Source of the DNA: an uncultured Erythrobacter sp.
Lineage (GTDB): Bacteria > Pseudomonadota > Alphaproteobacteria > Sphingomonadales > Sphingomonadaceae
Assembly (NCBI GenBank): GCA_947499505.1
Contig: CANMOQ010000002.1
Span: 372,001 to 436,000 of the forward strand
Reading direction: 5' to 3'
Length of the DNA: 64,000 bases
Position numbers and translations under genes: made by a program. Positions 52,698-62,246 of this stretch are shown here, in pieces. Under the pieces are notes generated by a model that did not search any database, was not told the DNA's origin, and saw only the letters and a program-made list of their open reading frames with translations. Every line of letters begins with the position of its first letter. Positions within the stretch are counted from its first letter, which is position 1.

Positions 52698-53426
52698 ATG
52701 AGTCTTGTGATTGCGTCCCTTGCCAAAGCCTTCGCCCAGCTGAGCGATCCGGCCATTCTGCGTGTGCTGGTTAAAAGCCTATTCGTCACGCTGTTGATCT
52801 TCGGTGGCATCGGCGTTCTGATGTGGTCTTTCTTGATGGAGGCGTTGGAATGGGCGCTGCTGCCTATCTTGCCAGAGGGTTTTGAAGGCCCAGCTGCGGC
52901 ATTCTTGGCCGTGGTTTTATGGCTTATCGCATTCTGGCTCACCTTCAGGATCGTCGCACTCGCTGTGCTGCAGTTCTTCGCCGATGAGATCGTGCGCGCA
53001 GTGGAGCAGCGCCACTATCCCGAGGTCGCGAGCAGCGCGCGCGATCTGCCGTTTCGCGAAGACCTCAGCAACAGTCTGCGCGGCATCGGCCGGGCCTTGG
53101 TCTTCAACCTGCTGGCTCTGCCCATCGCGATCATCCTGTTGTTCACAGCCATCGGTCCCGCCTTGGTTTTCCTAATCGTCAACGCGGTGCTATTGGGGCG
53201 CGAACTCACTGATATGGCGTGGCTTCGGCACCGTCAGCCGGATGACACCGGCACCCCGGTGAGCGCGTTTCAGCGATTGGCGCTGGGCGGTGTGATTGCG
53301 GGATTGATGCTGGTGCCTTTTGCAAATCTGCTTGCCCCGATCCTGGGCGCCGCTGCGGGAACGCATTTGACCCACCATGCGCGCGGCCGCTCGGGCCTTG
53401 ATCAGAGAGGCGCATTTGATGCGTAA
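52698..53426 (+). CDS. EI24/CysZ-like membrane protein
   Basis: The 242-residue protein has the EI24 layout: an amphipathic N-terminal helix (LAKAFAQLSDPAILRVL), six hydrophobic segments, a cytoplasmic loop with ARDLPFREDLSNSLR, and a final NLLAPILGAAAGTHLTH. CysZ of this family is a sulphate permease, but several sphingomonad members have no cys genes nearby, as here. It overlaps the following lipoprotein gene by 8 bp. Confidence 0.85.
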   Translation: MSLVIASLAKAFAQLSDPAILRVLVKSLFVTLLIFGGIGVLMWSFLMEALEWALLPILPEGFEGPAAAFLAVVLWLIAFWLTFRIVALAVLQFFADEIVRAVEQRHYPEVASSARDLPFREDLSNSLRGIGRALVFNLLALPIAIILLFTAIGPALVFLIVNAVLLGRELTDMAWLRHRQPDDTGTPVSAFQRLALGGVIAGLMLVPFANLLAPILGAAAGTHLTHHARGRSGLDQRGAFDA

Positions 53427-53847
53427 AGAGCTTGGGCTTGCGGCAACATTGCTGCTTGGCGCCTGTGCCAGCACCTCTGGCGGGGGAGCCACGCACACAC
53501 CAGGCGTCACCCGCACCGGGCCGCTGACCACGACAGTGCGCAGCGAAGACTTGCCAGCCGGCGGCGGGTTCAGACCGCCGACGGTGCAAAATGCCGGCAA
53601 TCTGGGCGGCGTAATCGGCGCGCGCGCAGAGCAGCTCACCGCCAGCTTTGGCGATGCCCGCATTGACCTGGTCGAAGGGGACGCCCGCAAGCTGCAATTC
53701 GCGGACGAAGGCTGTGTGCTCGATGTCTTCCTCTATCCGCTGGAGCCAGGACAAACGCCGACCGCGACCTATGTCGAGGCTCGCAATCCAGATGGTGGCA
53801 CCAGCGTGGATGAGGCAAGCTGCGTGCGTGATCTGGCGCGCCGCTAA
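53419..53847 (+). CDS. Small lipoprotein of unknown function
   Basis: ATG 53419 opens a lipoprotein signal (LLLGACAST, Cys14) and overlaps the EI24 stop by 8 bp. The 142-residue product has a Gly/Thr-rich linker (about 15-55) and a beta-rich domain with two cysteines (EGCVLDVFLY and EASCVRDL) that could pair. I recognise no named family. A GC hairpin follows directly. Confidence 0.75.
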   Translation: MRKELGLAATLLLGACASTSGGGATHTPGVTRTGPLTTTVRSEDLPAGGGFRPPTVQNAGNLGGVIGARAEQLTASFGDARIDLVEGDARKLQFADEGCVLDVFLYPLEPGQTPTATYVEARNPDGGTSVDEASCVRDLARR

Positions 53848-53848
53848 A

Positions 53849-53868
53849 GGCCCCTCGGCTGCGGGGCC
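53849..53868 (+). terminator. GC-rich hairpin after the lipoprotein gene
   Basis: GGCCCC-TCGGCTGC-GGGGCC, a perfect 6-bp stem with an 8-nt loop, 2 bp past the stop codon. No long U-run follows. Confidence 0.5.
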
Positions 53869-53943
53869 GTACGCTATGGTAACCCGGCTTTAAGCACTTT
53901 TGCGGTAAGACTTGGCGCAATTGCGAAGGGACTTTGACACGCC

Positions 53944-54885
53944 ATGACAACCCAATTTGCCGATCTCGCCCGCCGTGCCAGCGAAGACGGGCACATCTCC
54001 GCCGAGGAATTGCTCTCTCTGCGCCAGCTTGGCTGGGGCGATGGCATCATCCACCGCGCAGAAGCCGAAGCGATTTTCGCCATCAACAATGTGGTCGAAA
54101 ACCCTAGCCCGGAATGGACCGACTTCTTCGTCGAAGCGATTGGTGAGTTTGTCCTCAATGGCACAGACCCGCGCCTGATGTGCGATGAAGACGAAGCCAA
54201 ATGGCTGATCGCTCAGATCGATCATGACGGCAAAGTCGACAGCATGGCCGAGCTCGAAGCGATCGTTCGTATCGTTGAGCGCGCGCAAAACGTGCCAGAC
54301 ACGCTCAAGCATTACGCGCTGAAGCAGGTTGAAAACGAAGTGCTGACCGGCACCGGACCAACCCGCGATGGCGGCGAATTGTCGGATACGCATATCAGCG
54401 CTGCGGAATGCAAGATCCTGCGCCGCCTGATCGTTGCCAGCGGCGGCCATGGCACAGCCGCTGTCACCCGGTTTGACGCAGAAATGCTGTTCCGCCTGAA
54501 AGACGCGACCAAAGACGATGCGAATGCGCCGGAATGGGCCGATCTGTTCGTCGATGGTATCGCGAACTATCTCAAAGGTTTCCACCTCGCCCATGCTCAG
54601 ATCAGCCATGAACGCGCGAAAGAGCTCGAAGCGTTTATCGCGGACAACAAAGCGAATGTCGGCCGCTTCATGGGCAAAATGGCGAAAGCAGCGCCGGACG
54701 TCGCCAACAATCTTGGCAAAGTGTTCGGCAAAAAGGGCTCGAATTCTCAGTTTGAAGAACGCGCCGCAGAAGGCAATATCGTGACCGAAAACGAGAACGC
54801 TTGGCTGCAAGACATGGTCGATGCGGACGGCGAACTGGATGCGCTTGAAGAGGCTCTGATCAAACGGCTCAGCGAAGAAGGCTAA
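53944..54885 (+). CDS. Acidic helical protein with EF-hand/TerB-like repeats
   Basis: This 313-residue soluble protein contains repeated D-x-D-G-x-[LV]-D-x-x-E units: IDHDGKVDSMAELEAI (about 97-112) and VDADGELDALEEALI near the end, with weaker copies EDGHISAEELLSL and GGHGTAAVTRFDAEML. The unit spacing recalls TerB-type (tellurite-resistance) helical repeats or EF-hands. It has no signal peptide, membrane helix or cysteine cluster beyond two Cys. It is a single transcription unit before the converging SUF operon. Function unknown; metal binding is a guess. Confidence 0.75.
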   Translation: MTTQFADLARRASEDGHISAEELLSLRQLGWGDGIIHRAEAEAIFAINNVVENPSPEWTDFFVEAIGEFVLNGTDPRLMCDEDEAKWLIAQIDHDGKVDSMAELEAIVRIVERAQNVPDTLKHYALKQVENEVLTGTGPTRDGGELSDTHISAAECKILRRLIVASGGHGTAAVTRFDAEMLFRLKDATKDDANAPEWADLFVDGIANYLKGFHLAHAQISHERAKELEAFIADNKANVGRFMGKMAKAAPDVANNLGKVFGKKGSNSQFEERAAEGNIVTENENAWLQDMVDADGELDALEEALIKRLSEEG

Positions 54886-54942
54886 GCACCAGCTCTGCGG
54901 GAAGCTCAGGCAAGCTGCTTTTGCAGCCGATCCTGGCGCAGC

Positions 54943-55308
54943 CTAGACCATAAAGCTCTCGCCGCAGCCGCAGGCGCCTTTGGCATTGGGGTTCTCAAAG
55001 GTGAACCCGGCGGTGAAATCGTCCTCGACCCAGTCCATGATCGAGCCGACCAGATAGAGCACGCTGGCGGCGTCGATGTAGAAGATGCCGCCCGGCGTCT
55101 CGATCTTCTCATCCATCGCGACCTCTTCAGTAACGTAATCAACTGAATAGGCGAGGCCGGAGCAGCCCCGGCGCGGGGTCGACAGCTTCACACCAATTGC
55201 ATCCTTGGGCGCTTTGCTCATCAGCTCAGCCACACGCGCCTCTGCGCCATTGGTCAGGGTGACAGCCGCAGGGATTTTGCGCGTTTTGGTTTTGGTATCG
55301 GTCATCAC
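54943..55308 (-). CDS. A-type Fe-S carrier (SufA/IscA-like)
   Basis: This is the last gene of the SUF operon. The 121-residue protein has the three conserved cysteines of A-type carriers: one in RRGCSGLAYSVD and two in GACGCGESF. It receives clusters from SufBCD and passes them to target enzymes. SufA, IscA and ErpA cannot be told apart from sequence alone; operon context favours SufA. The start overlaps the sufT stop by 4 bp. Confidence 0.93.
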   Translation of the reverse strand: MMTDTKTKTRKIPAAVTLTNGAEARVAELMSKAPKDAIGVKLSTPRRGCSGLAYSVDYVTEEVAMDEKIETPGGIFYIDAASVLYLVGSIMDWVEDDFTAGFTFENPNAKGACGCGESFMV

Positions 55309-55817
55309 AGCATTCCTAACTCAAGCCGCGCCTCATCCGTCATCTTGTCCGGGCCCCAAGGCGGATCCCATACCAGATCAACCTCGGCATCGCGAATGCC
55401 CGGCACACTGGCCGCGCGCAGCTCCACTTCACCCGGCATGGTTTCGGCAACCGGGCAATGCGGCGTTGTCAGCGTCATGGTGACGGTCACATCGGCTTCG
55501 TTATCGACCTCTACGCCGTAGATCAGTCCGAGGTCATAGATGTTGACGGGTATCTCGGGATCGTAAATTTCCTTGAGCGCATCGACCACCGCCTGCTGCA
55601 GATCGCTGCCCGCACCGCCGACGTCTCCGGTCGCCAGCGCTTTGGCCAAAAAGCCCTCTAGATAGTCGCGCTTGCGCGGTTCATCAGACGCGGCCTGAGC
55701 CGCAGCATCAGGGTCAATCGCATCATCCACCCGCGCGCGTTTCGGCTTATTGGCCACTACATCTTCATTCGGCGCAGGGGCCGCGACAAACTCGGTGTCA
55801 TTTTCTGGCTTGTTCAT
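55305..55817 (-). CDS. sufT: SufT-type Fe-S assembly protein (DUF59/MIP18)
   Basis: The 170-residue protein has an acidic, Ala-rich N-terminus (about 1-65) and a C-terminal DUF59 domain with DPEIPVNIYDLGLIYGV, TMTLTTPHCPVAETMP (conserved Cys) and VWDPPWGPDKMTDEAR. SufT acts in Fe-S maturation under high demand. It overlaps sufS and the A-type carrier gene by 4 bp each, so translation is coupled. Confidence 0.92.
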   Translation of the reverse strand: MNKPENDTEFVAAPAPNEDVVANKPKRARVDDAIDPDAAAQAASDEPRKRDYLEGFLAKALATGDVGGAGSDLQQAVVDALKEIYDPEIPVNIYDLGLIYGVEVDNEADVTVTMTLTTPHCPVAETMPGEVELRAASVPGIRDAEVDLVWDPPWGPDKMTDEARLELGML

Positions 55818-57064
55818 TGCGAAGTTCCCAAAAACAAACGACGCGTCCGCGCAATCCCTTCGAGCAGCGCATCAACATCATCATCATTCGAATAGAGCGC
55901 GAAACTGGCCCGCGCTGTTGCTGGCACGCCCAGATGCTCCATCAGGGGCTGTGCGCAGTGGTGACCCGCCCGGATCGCCACATTGGCCTCATCCAGGATC
56001 GTGCCAAGATCATGCGGGTGAATATCGTCAATCGCAAAGCTGACGATGCCCGCGCTATCGGCAGGGCCGAACAGGCGCACATCATTCATCGCGCCCAGTT
56101 CTTTGCGCAGCCTCGCGACCAAAGCGCTCTCTCGCGCGTGGATCTGATCAAGGCCCACTTCGCTGACATAATCAGCCGCCGCCGCAAAGGCGATCGCTTC
56201 GGTAATGGCCGGCGTGCCCGCCTCAAACCGCTGCGGCGCAGGGGCGTAGGTGGTCTTTTCAAAGGTCACGCGGTCGATCATCGCGCCGCCGCCCTCCCAC
56301 GGGGGCATGGCGTCTAGAATGTCCGCCCTCGCCCACAGCGCGCCGATCCCGGTCGGGCCATAAAGCTTGTGCGCAGAGAAAACGTAGAAGTCGCAAATCA
56401 GCGCGGCCACATCGACCGGCATATGCGGGGCCGACTGACAGCCATCCAGCAGCAGCTTCGCCCCGACTTTATGCGCCAGACTGGCCGCACGCTTTGCGTC
56501 CAGAACAGAGCCGAGAACGTTGGAGACATGACCAAAGGCGACGAGCTTGTGCCGCTCGGTCAGCATGGCTTCGGCGGCGTCCAGGTCAATCTGGTGATCA
56601 TCGGTCAGCGGGCACACATCAATATGCGCGCCGACACGCTCGGCCAGCATTTGCCACGGCACAATATTGGAATGATGCTCCAGCTGGGACAGCAAAATCC
56701 GGTCGCCAGCGCCGATATTGGCCTGGCCCCAGGTATTCGCGACCAAGTTGATCGCCTCGGTCGCGCCGCGCGTGAAGACCAGCTCGGTTTCCTGCCCGCC
56801 AATGAAGCGCGCAATCGTGCGCCGCGCGCCTTCATAGGCCGCGGTCATTTCCGCAGAGCGCGCATAAACGCCGCGGTGAACGGTAGCATAATCCTCACCC
56901 ATCGCGCGGGCCATCGCATCAATCACCGCCTGCGGCTTTTGCGAGGTCGCAGCGGTGTCGAGATAATGCCACGGCGCACCGTCCCGACCGACCAGACCGG
57001 GAAAGTCAGCGCGGCGCAGATCAGGCACTGCCGTTGCCGTATCGACCTTTGTGATTACGGACAT
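55814..57064 (-). CDS. sufS: Cysteine desulfurase SufS
   Basis: ATG 57064 is preferred over GTG 57079 because GGAAGG lies 7 nt upstream. The 416-residue PLP enzyme removes sulphur from cysteine for Fe-S assembly. Visible are the PLP-lysine motif FSAHKLYGPTG, QLEHHSNIVPW, the HVSNVLGS segment and the persulphide Cys in IRAGHHCAQPLM, in the class-II (SufS) context. It overlaps the gene before it by 10 bp and sufT by 4 bp. No sufE or sufU partner is seen in the window. Confidence 0.95.
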   Translation of the reverse strand: MSVITKVDTATAVPDLRRADFPGLVGRDGAPWHYLDTAATSQKPQAVIDAMARAMGEDYATVHRGVYARSAEMTAAYEGARRTIARFIGGQETELVFTRGATEAINLVANTWGQANIGAGDRILLSQLEHHSNIVPWQMLAERVGAHIDVCPLTDDHQIDLDAAEAMLTERHKLVAFGHVSNVLGSVLDAKRAASLAHKVGAKLLLDGCQSAPHMPVDVAALICDFYVFSAHKLYGPTGIGALWARADILDAMPPWEGGGAMIDRVTFEKTTYAPAPQRFEAGTPAITEAIAFAAAADYVSEVGLDQIHARESALVARLRKELGAMNDVRLFGPADSAGIVSFAIDDIHPHDLGTILDEANVAIRAGHHCAQPLMEHLGVPATARASFALYSNDDDVDALLEGIARTRRLFLGTSQ

Positions 57065-57471
57065 GAGCCGACCTTCCACTCGTTCGCTTCAGGGCTCCGC
57101 GGGCAGCGGGATTCGAGCTTGTAGGCAGTCCTTTGCCAACCACCCGTAACCGGCGTCAGGCGGATTGTCAGCCGCTGCGCAGACGTCGAATCGTCTAGCA
57201 TGTTTTCGAGCGTTATGATCACAACCAACCGGTTTGGATCCTGACCATCTTTGCGCGCTTCGACAGTGAGTTTCTGATCACCTTCAAGCGATTCTGGAAA
57301 AGCGCCCACAACAGCAGCAGCAGCCTCAATCGGCGTCGCAAAAACGGGAGCGCGGATCGCCACATCGGCAGTACCATACGCCTCGGTGTCGGCAGGCTTC
57401 GCGTCCTGCGCAGAGATTGCCGCGCCACTAACCAGAAGGCCTAACGCACAAAGAATGTGACCGGCAATCAC
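57055..57471 (-). CDS. Small exported protein inside the SUF operon
   Basis: The 138-residue product has a signal peptide (cleavage about ISAQ) and a soluble domain with FPESLEGDQKLTVEARKDG, ending in a two-Cys tail (ESRCPRSPEA, KVGSCP) that could form a disulphide. I do not recognise it. It starts 4 bp inside sufD and overlaps sufS by 10 bp, so it is co-translated with SUF genes although SUF assembly is cytoplasmic. Probably a host gene captured by the operon. Confidence 0.75.
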   Translation of the reverse strand: MIAGHILCALGLLVSGAAISAQDAKPADTEAYGTADVAIRAPVFATPIEAAAAVVGAFPESLEGDQKLTVEARKDGQDPNRLVVIITLENMLDDSTSAQRLTIRLTPVTGGWQRTAYKLESRCPRSPEANEWKVGSCP

Positions 57472-58226
57472 AGCGCAAACCCTTCCAGATGCTCAAGCGC
57501 AGCGGTCAACAAAACATCTCGCTCTGCTTCATCCTGAAGCTCTACGAAGGCATCGCCGAGGAACGCCTGCACGAGAAGACGCTGCGCGGCATCAGGGGCG
57601 ATTCCGCGTGCGGCCATATAATAGCGTGCGTTCTCGTCGAGCTGACCCATGGTTGCGCCGTGCGCGCATTTCACATCGTCGGCGAAGATCTCAAGCTGAG
57701 GGACCGCATTGGCACTTGCACCCTTTTCCAGCAGCAACGCTTTGAAGTCCTGTGCAGCGTCGGTCTTTTGCGCATGGCGCGCGACATTGATCTCGCCCAG
57801 GAAATTGCCAGAGGCAGTGCCCCAATGCACGCTGCGCACGGTTTGATTGCTGGTCCCGTCGGGCTCTGCATGCACGGTTTTGGTCACAAATTCGCGGGTG
57901 GCATCGCCGCCGCCAATCGTCACGCCGCCGAACTCGAAATGCGCAGCGCGGGCCAATGTCACTTCGATCTCTAGCCGGGCTGAGCCGCTTGCCGCGTTGA
58001 CCGCGAAGAACTCTGCCCGCGCGCCTTCGCCCAGCGCCACGCGCAGCCGCGTAACCGCAGGCGCATCGCCGTCCAGCACAAAAGTCTCGCGGTGCGTCTC
58101 ACCCGCAGCAACAGAAACCTCACGCCAGGTGTTCAGCGCCTCAGCGCCAATCGCCTCTGCCGCTGAAATATCGGCATAGCGCCAAGCCTCATCGTGCCGG
58201 GTTGGAAGAGTGGCCAGTTCGCTCAC
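57468..58226 (-). CDS. sufD: SufD, Fe-S scaffold complex subunit
   Basis: The 252-residue protein is SufB/D-family: ARAAHFEFGGVTIGGGDA, an SSxF-like central sheet, and the C-terminal CAHGATMGQLDENARYY with AFLGDAFVEL. It is shorter than E. coli SufD (about 420) because the N-terminal helical domain is small, as in many alphaproteobacteria. It forms SufBC2D with SufB and SufC. It overlaps sufC and the following exported-protein gene by 4 bp each. Confidence 0.93.
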   Translation of the reverse strand: MSELATLPTRHDEAWRYADISAAEAIGAEALNTWREVSVAAGETHRETFVLDGDAPAVTRLRVALGEGARAEFFAVNAASGSARLEIEVTLARAAHFEFGGVTIGGGDATREFVTKTVHAEPDGTSNQTVRSVHWGTASGNFLGEINVARHAQKTDAAQDFKALLLEKGASANAVPQLEIFADDVKCAHGATMGQLDENARYYMAARGIAPDAAQRLLVQAFLGDAFVELQDEAERDVLLTAALEHLEGFAL

Positions 58227-58999
58227 GCCGCCGCCCCGAGGTTTTCGGCCATGACCGCGTCATAGCCTTCATTCTCCAGCCGCAGAGCAAGCTCTGGACC
58301 GCCGGTTTCGATAATCCGGCCATCGGCCAGCACGCTGACAAGGTCAGGCTTCACGACGTCAAGCAGACGTTGGTAGTGGGTGATCAGCAGCACGCCCTTA
58401 TCCGCTGCTCCGCCTTGTGGGCGCATAATGGCATTGATGCCCTCGCCCACCACGCGCAGCGCATCGATATCGAGTCCGCTATCGGTCTCGTCCAGCACCG
58501 CCAGAGACGGGGCGAGAATGCCCATTTGCACCATTTCCGCGCGCTTTTTCTCACCGCCGGAAAAGCCGACATTCACGTGCCGCTTCAGCATGTCCATATC
58601 CATGCCAAGCAGGCCCGCCTTTTCCTTGGCAAGCTTCAGAAACTCGCCGCCGGACAATGGCTCTTCGCCGCGCACTTTGCGCTGAGCGTTGAGCGCCTCG
58701 CGCAGGAATTGCACGTTGGAAACGCCGGGGATCTCAACCGGGTATTGAAAGCCGAGGAACAGGCCAGCGGCGGCGCGCTCATGCGGGTCTAGGTCCAGCA
58801 GATCTTGGCCCATGAACTCTACGCTACCGCCGGTCACTTCGTACCCCGGCTTTCCGCCCAGCACATTGGCGAGCGTCGATTTGCCCGCGCCATTGGGGCC
58901 CATAATCGCGTGCACCTGGCCGGGGCGAATCTCGAGGCTCAGCCCCTTCAGGATCGCTTTGCCGGCGGTTTCGGCGTGGAGGTTTTCGATCTTCAGCAT
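58223..58999 (-). CDS. sufC: SufC, ABC-type ATPase of Fe-S assembly
   Basis: ATG 58999 starts MLKIENLHAETAGK. The 258-residue ATPase has Walker A GPNGAGKST, signature FSGGEKKR, Walker B LAVLDETDSGLD and the H-loop ITHYQRLL. It powers the SufB-SufC2-SufD scaffold and is not a transporter. It follows the DUF559 gene by 41 bp, the only real gap within the operon, and overlaps sufD by 4 bp. Confidence 0.97.
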   Translation of the reverse strand: MLKIENLHAETAGKAILKGLSLEIRPGQVHAIMGPNGAGKSTLANVLGGKPGYEVTGGSVEFMGQDLLDLDPHERAAAGLFLGFQYPVEIPGVSNVQFLREALNAQRKVRGEEPLSGGEFLKLAKEKAGLLGMDMDMLKRHVNVGFSGGEKKRAEMVQMGILAPSLAVLDETDSGLDIDALRVVGEGINAIMRPQGGAADKGVLLITHYQRLLDVVKPDLVSVLADGRIIETGGPELALRLENEGYDAVMAENLGAAA

Positions 59000-59040
59000 T
59001 GGAATTGTACTCTTTGCAAAATGGTTGTCGCCAGCTCGGC

Positions 59041-59550
59041 TCAATCGCGGCGGCGGGGGTAATCTTGGTTGGGGTTCTCTTCGCGGTGGGCCCGCGCAGC
59101 GTCTTTCCTATCGCCAATGCGCATCCGCATGCCGATCGTGATGCGTTCCAGCACCTTGTCCATGTTTTCCAGGATGTGCTCCGCCTTGATCCGCATTACG
59201 CGAATGCCGACCGCCTCTAGGCTTTTGTCGCGGCGCTTCGAGATCGCCAGATCATCATCCTCTTCCTCGATGATGATCGCCATTCCCAGGTTGTGGCAGT
59301 TAAAGTCGACAATCGCGCTGCCGACAACGGCGAACCGTTTGAAGGTGTATTTGCCCATGTCGGCCTCGGCAAATCGCTTAGCGAGCGCCTTGTTGGCAGG
59401 CGAGGCGAAGCGCCGCATTTCGCGCGCACGGTCATGCAGCGCGTCGAGGCGCTTGTCCGAGATTTTCCACCCGCGACCCTTTTTGTTGAGGGTCTCAGGA
59501 TCAATCGCCTCGTCAGAAGGCTTGAGGGCGAGTTTCTTGCGTTCGGTCAT
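59041..59550 (-). CDS. DUF559-like (endonuclease-fold) protein inside the SUF operon
   Basis: The 169-residue protein resembles DUF559: an N-terminal region, AREMRRFASPANKALAKRF, then VVGSAIVDFNCHNLGMAIII (Asp of the D...E core) and KSLEAVGIRVMRIKAEHILEN. The usual second acidic motif E-x-D-G is replaced by EEEDDD, so activity is uncertain. The C-terminus is Arg/Asp-rich. It overlaps the preceding gene by 4 bp. DUF559 proteins are thought related to Vsr-type endonucleases; a role in Fe-S assembly is not obvious. Confidence 0.78.
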   Translation of the reverse strand: MTERKKLALKPSDEAIDPETLNKKGRGWKISDKRLDALHDRAREMRRFASPANKALAKRFAEADMGKYTFKRFAVVGSAIVDFNCHNLGMAIIIEEEDDDLAISKRRDKSLEAVGIRVMRIKAEHILENMDKVLERITIGMRMRIGDRKDAARAHREENPNQDYPRRRD

Positions 59551-60239
59551 GCGCCCGTTCCCGTGAAATTGTAGATGTTCTTGTCAACGAATTCGGCCAG
59601 CAGCAGCATGACCACAATCACAGCCAAAGTGCGCCATAGAGGAAAGCCCTTTTTCTGCTTGGCGGCCTCTTGCGCACTCGTCTGTGCGACTAAAGCGGCA
59701 TCAGCGTCTTCTCGTTCTTTTGCAGCAGCGTTGTCGGCCAGCTTGCGCTCGTACTCAATAATGCTCTCGGCATCATCAAGCAGCTCCTGCGCCCAGTCCA
59801 TCCGCCCAAAAGATGGGCCCTGGCCCTCATAGCCATAACCACCAAAATCGCGCACCAAAGTTCCCATAAGCAGGCAATAGGGAGCAAAGTATTTTTGCGG
59901 AATGCTAGGGCCAAAGCCCACATTCATATTGTGATCGCCATCTTTGACGCGAAATTCAGAACCGATCTGTTCGAGATGTTCGTTGGTATCTTCAGTAATC
60001 CGGTGATCTGGAAATTTGGGCCCATAGGGCTGGCAGTAAACTTCCATCTCCTGAGATTCGCCCATGAACTCGACGTGGAAGCTCAGGAAGCCGTCAAATT
60101 CCTGCATCGGGTCATCAAGCTTTTGATCGCCTTGAAGCAGCACACGCAAAGGGTAGCCGCGCTGTTGCAGCGCGGCATTCATCTGGCCAAAGCTCGGCCA
60201 ATTCCCTTTCGGTACAGCTACTTCATAGGTGAGACTCAC
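59547..60239 (-). CDS. Protein of unknown function with C-terminal membrane helix, inside the SUF operon
   Basis: The 230-residue product begins [17 protein letters not shown] and has a globular acidic domain (1-165), a charged coiled-coil-like stretch ([17 protein letters not shown], then Ala/Glu-rich) and a C-terminal hydrophobic anchor ([16 protein letters not shown], about 205-220). There is no signal peptide, so it is probably tail-anchored with the domain in the cytoplasm. It overlaps sufB and the DUF559 gene by 4 bp each. I recognise no family. Confidence 0.75.
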   Translation of the reverse strand: MSLTYEVAVPKGNWPSFGQMNAALQQRGYPLRVLLQGDQKLDDPMQEFDGFLSFHVEFMGESQEMEVYCQPYGPKFPDHRITEDTNEHLEQIGSEFRVKDGDHNMNVGFGPSIPQKYFAPYCLLMGTLVRDFGGYGYEGQGPSFGRMDWAQELLDDAESIIEYERKLADNAAAKEREDADAALVAQTSAQEAAKQKKGFPLWRTLAVIVVMLLLAEFVDKNIYNFTGTGA

Positions 60240-61747
60240 CCCACGCTCCCCTCAAGCGAGATCGCCAGCAGCTTCTGCGCTTCCACCGCGAATTCCATCG
60301 GCAGCTCTTTCAGCACATCTTTCGCAAAGCCGTTGACGATCAGCGCCACCGCCTCTTCCTCGTCCAGCCCGCGTTGCTGCGCATAGAACATCTGCTCTTC
60401 GCTAATCTTGCTGGTGGTCGCCTCGTGCTCGATCTGGGCGCCGGGGTTCTTGACCTCGATATAGGGCACCGTGTGCGCGCCGCATTCATCGCCGAGCAGC
60501 AGGCTGTCACATTGCGTAAAATTGCGCACGCCGTCGGCGTTGGGGCCGACTCTCACAAGACCGCGATAGGTGTTGTTCGACTTGCCCGCCGAGATACCTT
60601 TGGAGATGATGGTCGAGCGCGAGCCCTTGCCATTGTGGATCATCTTCGTGCCGGTATCGGCCTGCTGGAAATTGTTGGTGACGGCGACCGAATAGAACTC
60701 GCCCACGCTGTCTTCGCCGTTGAGCACGCAGGATGGATATTTCCACGTCACAGCAGAGCCGGTTTCCACCTGCGTCCATCTGATCTTGGAGCGGTCGCCC
60801 TGGCACAGCCCGCGCTTGGTCACGAAATTATAGATCCCGCCCACGCCTTCGCTGTTGCCGGGATACCAGTTTTGCACGGTCGAATATTTGATCTCAGCAT
60901 CTTCCATCGCGACCAATTCGACCACCGCGGCATGCAGTTGGTTCTCGTCGCGCATCGGCGCGGTGCAGCCTTCGAGATAGGAGACGTAAGAGCCCTTTTC
61001 GGCGATGATCAGGGTCCGCTCAAACTGGCCGGTGTTCTCCGCATTGATGCGGAAATAGGTGCTGAGCTCCATCGGGCAGCGCACACCCTCTGGCACATAG
61101 ACGAAGGTGCCATCGGAAAAGACCGCGCAATTGAGCGTCGCAAAGTAATTGTCGCGCTGAGGCACGACCTTGCCGAGCCATTTTTTGACCAGCTCAGGAT
61201 GTTCCTTGATCGCCTCGGAAATCGACAGGAAGATGACGCCCGCCTTTTTCAGCTCTTCGCGGAAGGTTGTCGCAACGCTGACGCTATCAAACACAGCGTC
61301 CACCGCGACCTTTTTCGCGCCTTTGACCCCGGCCAGCACTTCTTGCTCGCCCAGCGGAATGCCCAGCTTGTCATAAACTGCCTTGATATCGGGATCGAGA
61401 TCATCGAGCGAATCCAGCTCAACCTTCTTCGTCGGCGCGGCGTAATAGTATGCGTCCTGATAATCGATCTTCGGATAACCAACCTTGGCCCAATCCGGCT
61501 CTTCCATCTGTTCCCACAGGCGGAACGCCTTCAGACGCCAATCGAGCATCCATTCCGGCTCGCCCTTTTTGCCCGAGATAAACCGCACGGTATCCTCGGT
61601 GAGGCCCTTTTCGGCAAATTCAGTGTCGATTTCCGCCGACCAGCCATGCTCATATTCCGCCGCATTCGCCGCAGCCTCTTTGGCCTCGGCGTCCATTTCA
61701 GGCGCATCGGACAGTGGGTTTTCCTGAATATCGAGATTATCGCTCAT
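60236..61747 (-). CDS. sufB: SufB, Fe-S scaffold subunit
   Basis: The frame is open upstream, but ATG 61747 is chosen because it overlaps the regulator's stop by 4 bp ([12 protein letters not shown]). The 503-residue length and the blocks [67 protein letters not shown] and [17 protein letters not shown] are typical. Cluster-binding cysteines are included. SufB is the site of nascent cluster assembly in SufBC2D. Confidence 0.97.
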   Translation of the reverse strand: MSDNLDIQENPLSDAPEMDAEAKEAAANAAEYEHGWSAEIDTEFAEKGLTEDTVRFISGKKGEPEWMLDWRLKAFRLWEQMEEPDWAKVGYPKIDYQDAYYYAAPTKKVELDSLDDLDPDIKAVYDKLGIPLGEQEVLAGVKGAKKVAVDAVFDSVSVATTFREELKKAGVIFLSISEAIKEHPELVKKWLGKVVPQRDNYFATLNCAVFSDGTFVYVPEGVRCPMELSTYFRINAENTGQFERTLIIAEKGSYVSYLEGCTAPMRDENQLHAAVVELVAMEDAEIKYSTVQNWYPGNSEGVGGIYNFVTKRGLCQGDRSKIRWTQVETGSAVTWKYPSCVLNGEDSVGEFYSVAVTNNFQQADTGTKMIHNGKGSRSTIISKGISAGKSNNTYRGLVRVGPNADGVRNFTQCDSLLLGDECGAHTVPYIEVKNPGAQIEHEATTSKISEEQMFYAQQRGLDEEEAVALIVNGFAKDVLKELPMEFAVEAQKLLAISLEGSVG

Positions 61748-62154
61748 GCCAGTTCCTCTGCATGCACCAGCTGCGTCAGCGGGATATCCGCCAAGGCGCC
61801 GCGCAATGCGGTGTTGATGATCGGCCAATGCGGTTTCATTTCGCAAGCGGCCTCAAAGTCGCAATCGTTGGAATCAATACAGGCGGTCAGGGCAATCGGC
61901 CCCTCCACCGCTTCGATGATGTCGGCCACGCTGATCGCGGCGGCCGGGCGCGCCAATTGCAACCCGCCATGTGCGCCGCGAACCGAACGCAGCAGATGCG
62001 CAGCCGTCAGCTTTGATACGAGCCGCTGAACCGTTGGCACAGGCAGGCCCGTTTCCTTGGCCAGTTCAGCCGCGCTCACTCGCCCATCGCCGCAATGGCT
62101 GGCGGCCTGACGCATGATAATCACGGCATAATCGGCAAGGTTTGAAAGGCGCAT
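61744..62154 (-). CDS. Rrf2-family Fe-S-sensing regulator (IscR/SufR-like)
   Basis: The 136-residue protein has the Rrf2 winged helix ([40 protein letters not shown]) and three cysteines, Cys92, Cys98 and Cys104, at the same residue numbers as the cluster ligands of E. coli IscR. A His follows at 109. It heads the operon and probably represses it when clusters are plentiful. Its promoter region carries repeated TCGGACA half-sites. Confidence 0.92.
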   Translation of the reverse strand: MRLSNLADYAVIIMRQAASHCGDGRVSAAELAKETGLPVPTVQRLVSKLTAAHLLRSVRGAHGGLQLARPAAAISVADIIEAVEGPIALTACIDSNDCDFEAACEMKPHWPIINTALRGALADIPLTQLVHAEELA

Positions 62155-62201
62155 GGCTCGCTACGTTTCTACAGAGTGATGACACAGCCAAAACTCTTAA
62201 T

Positions 62202-62246
62202 CGGACAGATTTGTTCCGAATTGCAATTAAGAGCGAATCTGTCCGA
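62202..62246. promoter_or_regulatory. Candidate SUF-operon operator: TCGGACA half-sites
   Basis: TCGGACA (62202-62208), TGTTCCGA (62212-62219) and TGTCCGA (62240-62246) form a group of direct and inverted half-sites about 50-90 bp before the regulator's ATG. The outer arms extend to TTAATCGGACAGATT and GAATCTGTCCGAATT. This is consistent with autoregulation by the Rrf2 protein; Fur/RirA-type control is also possible. Confidence 0.5.
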
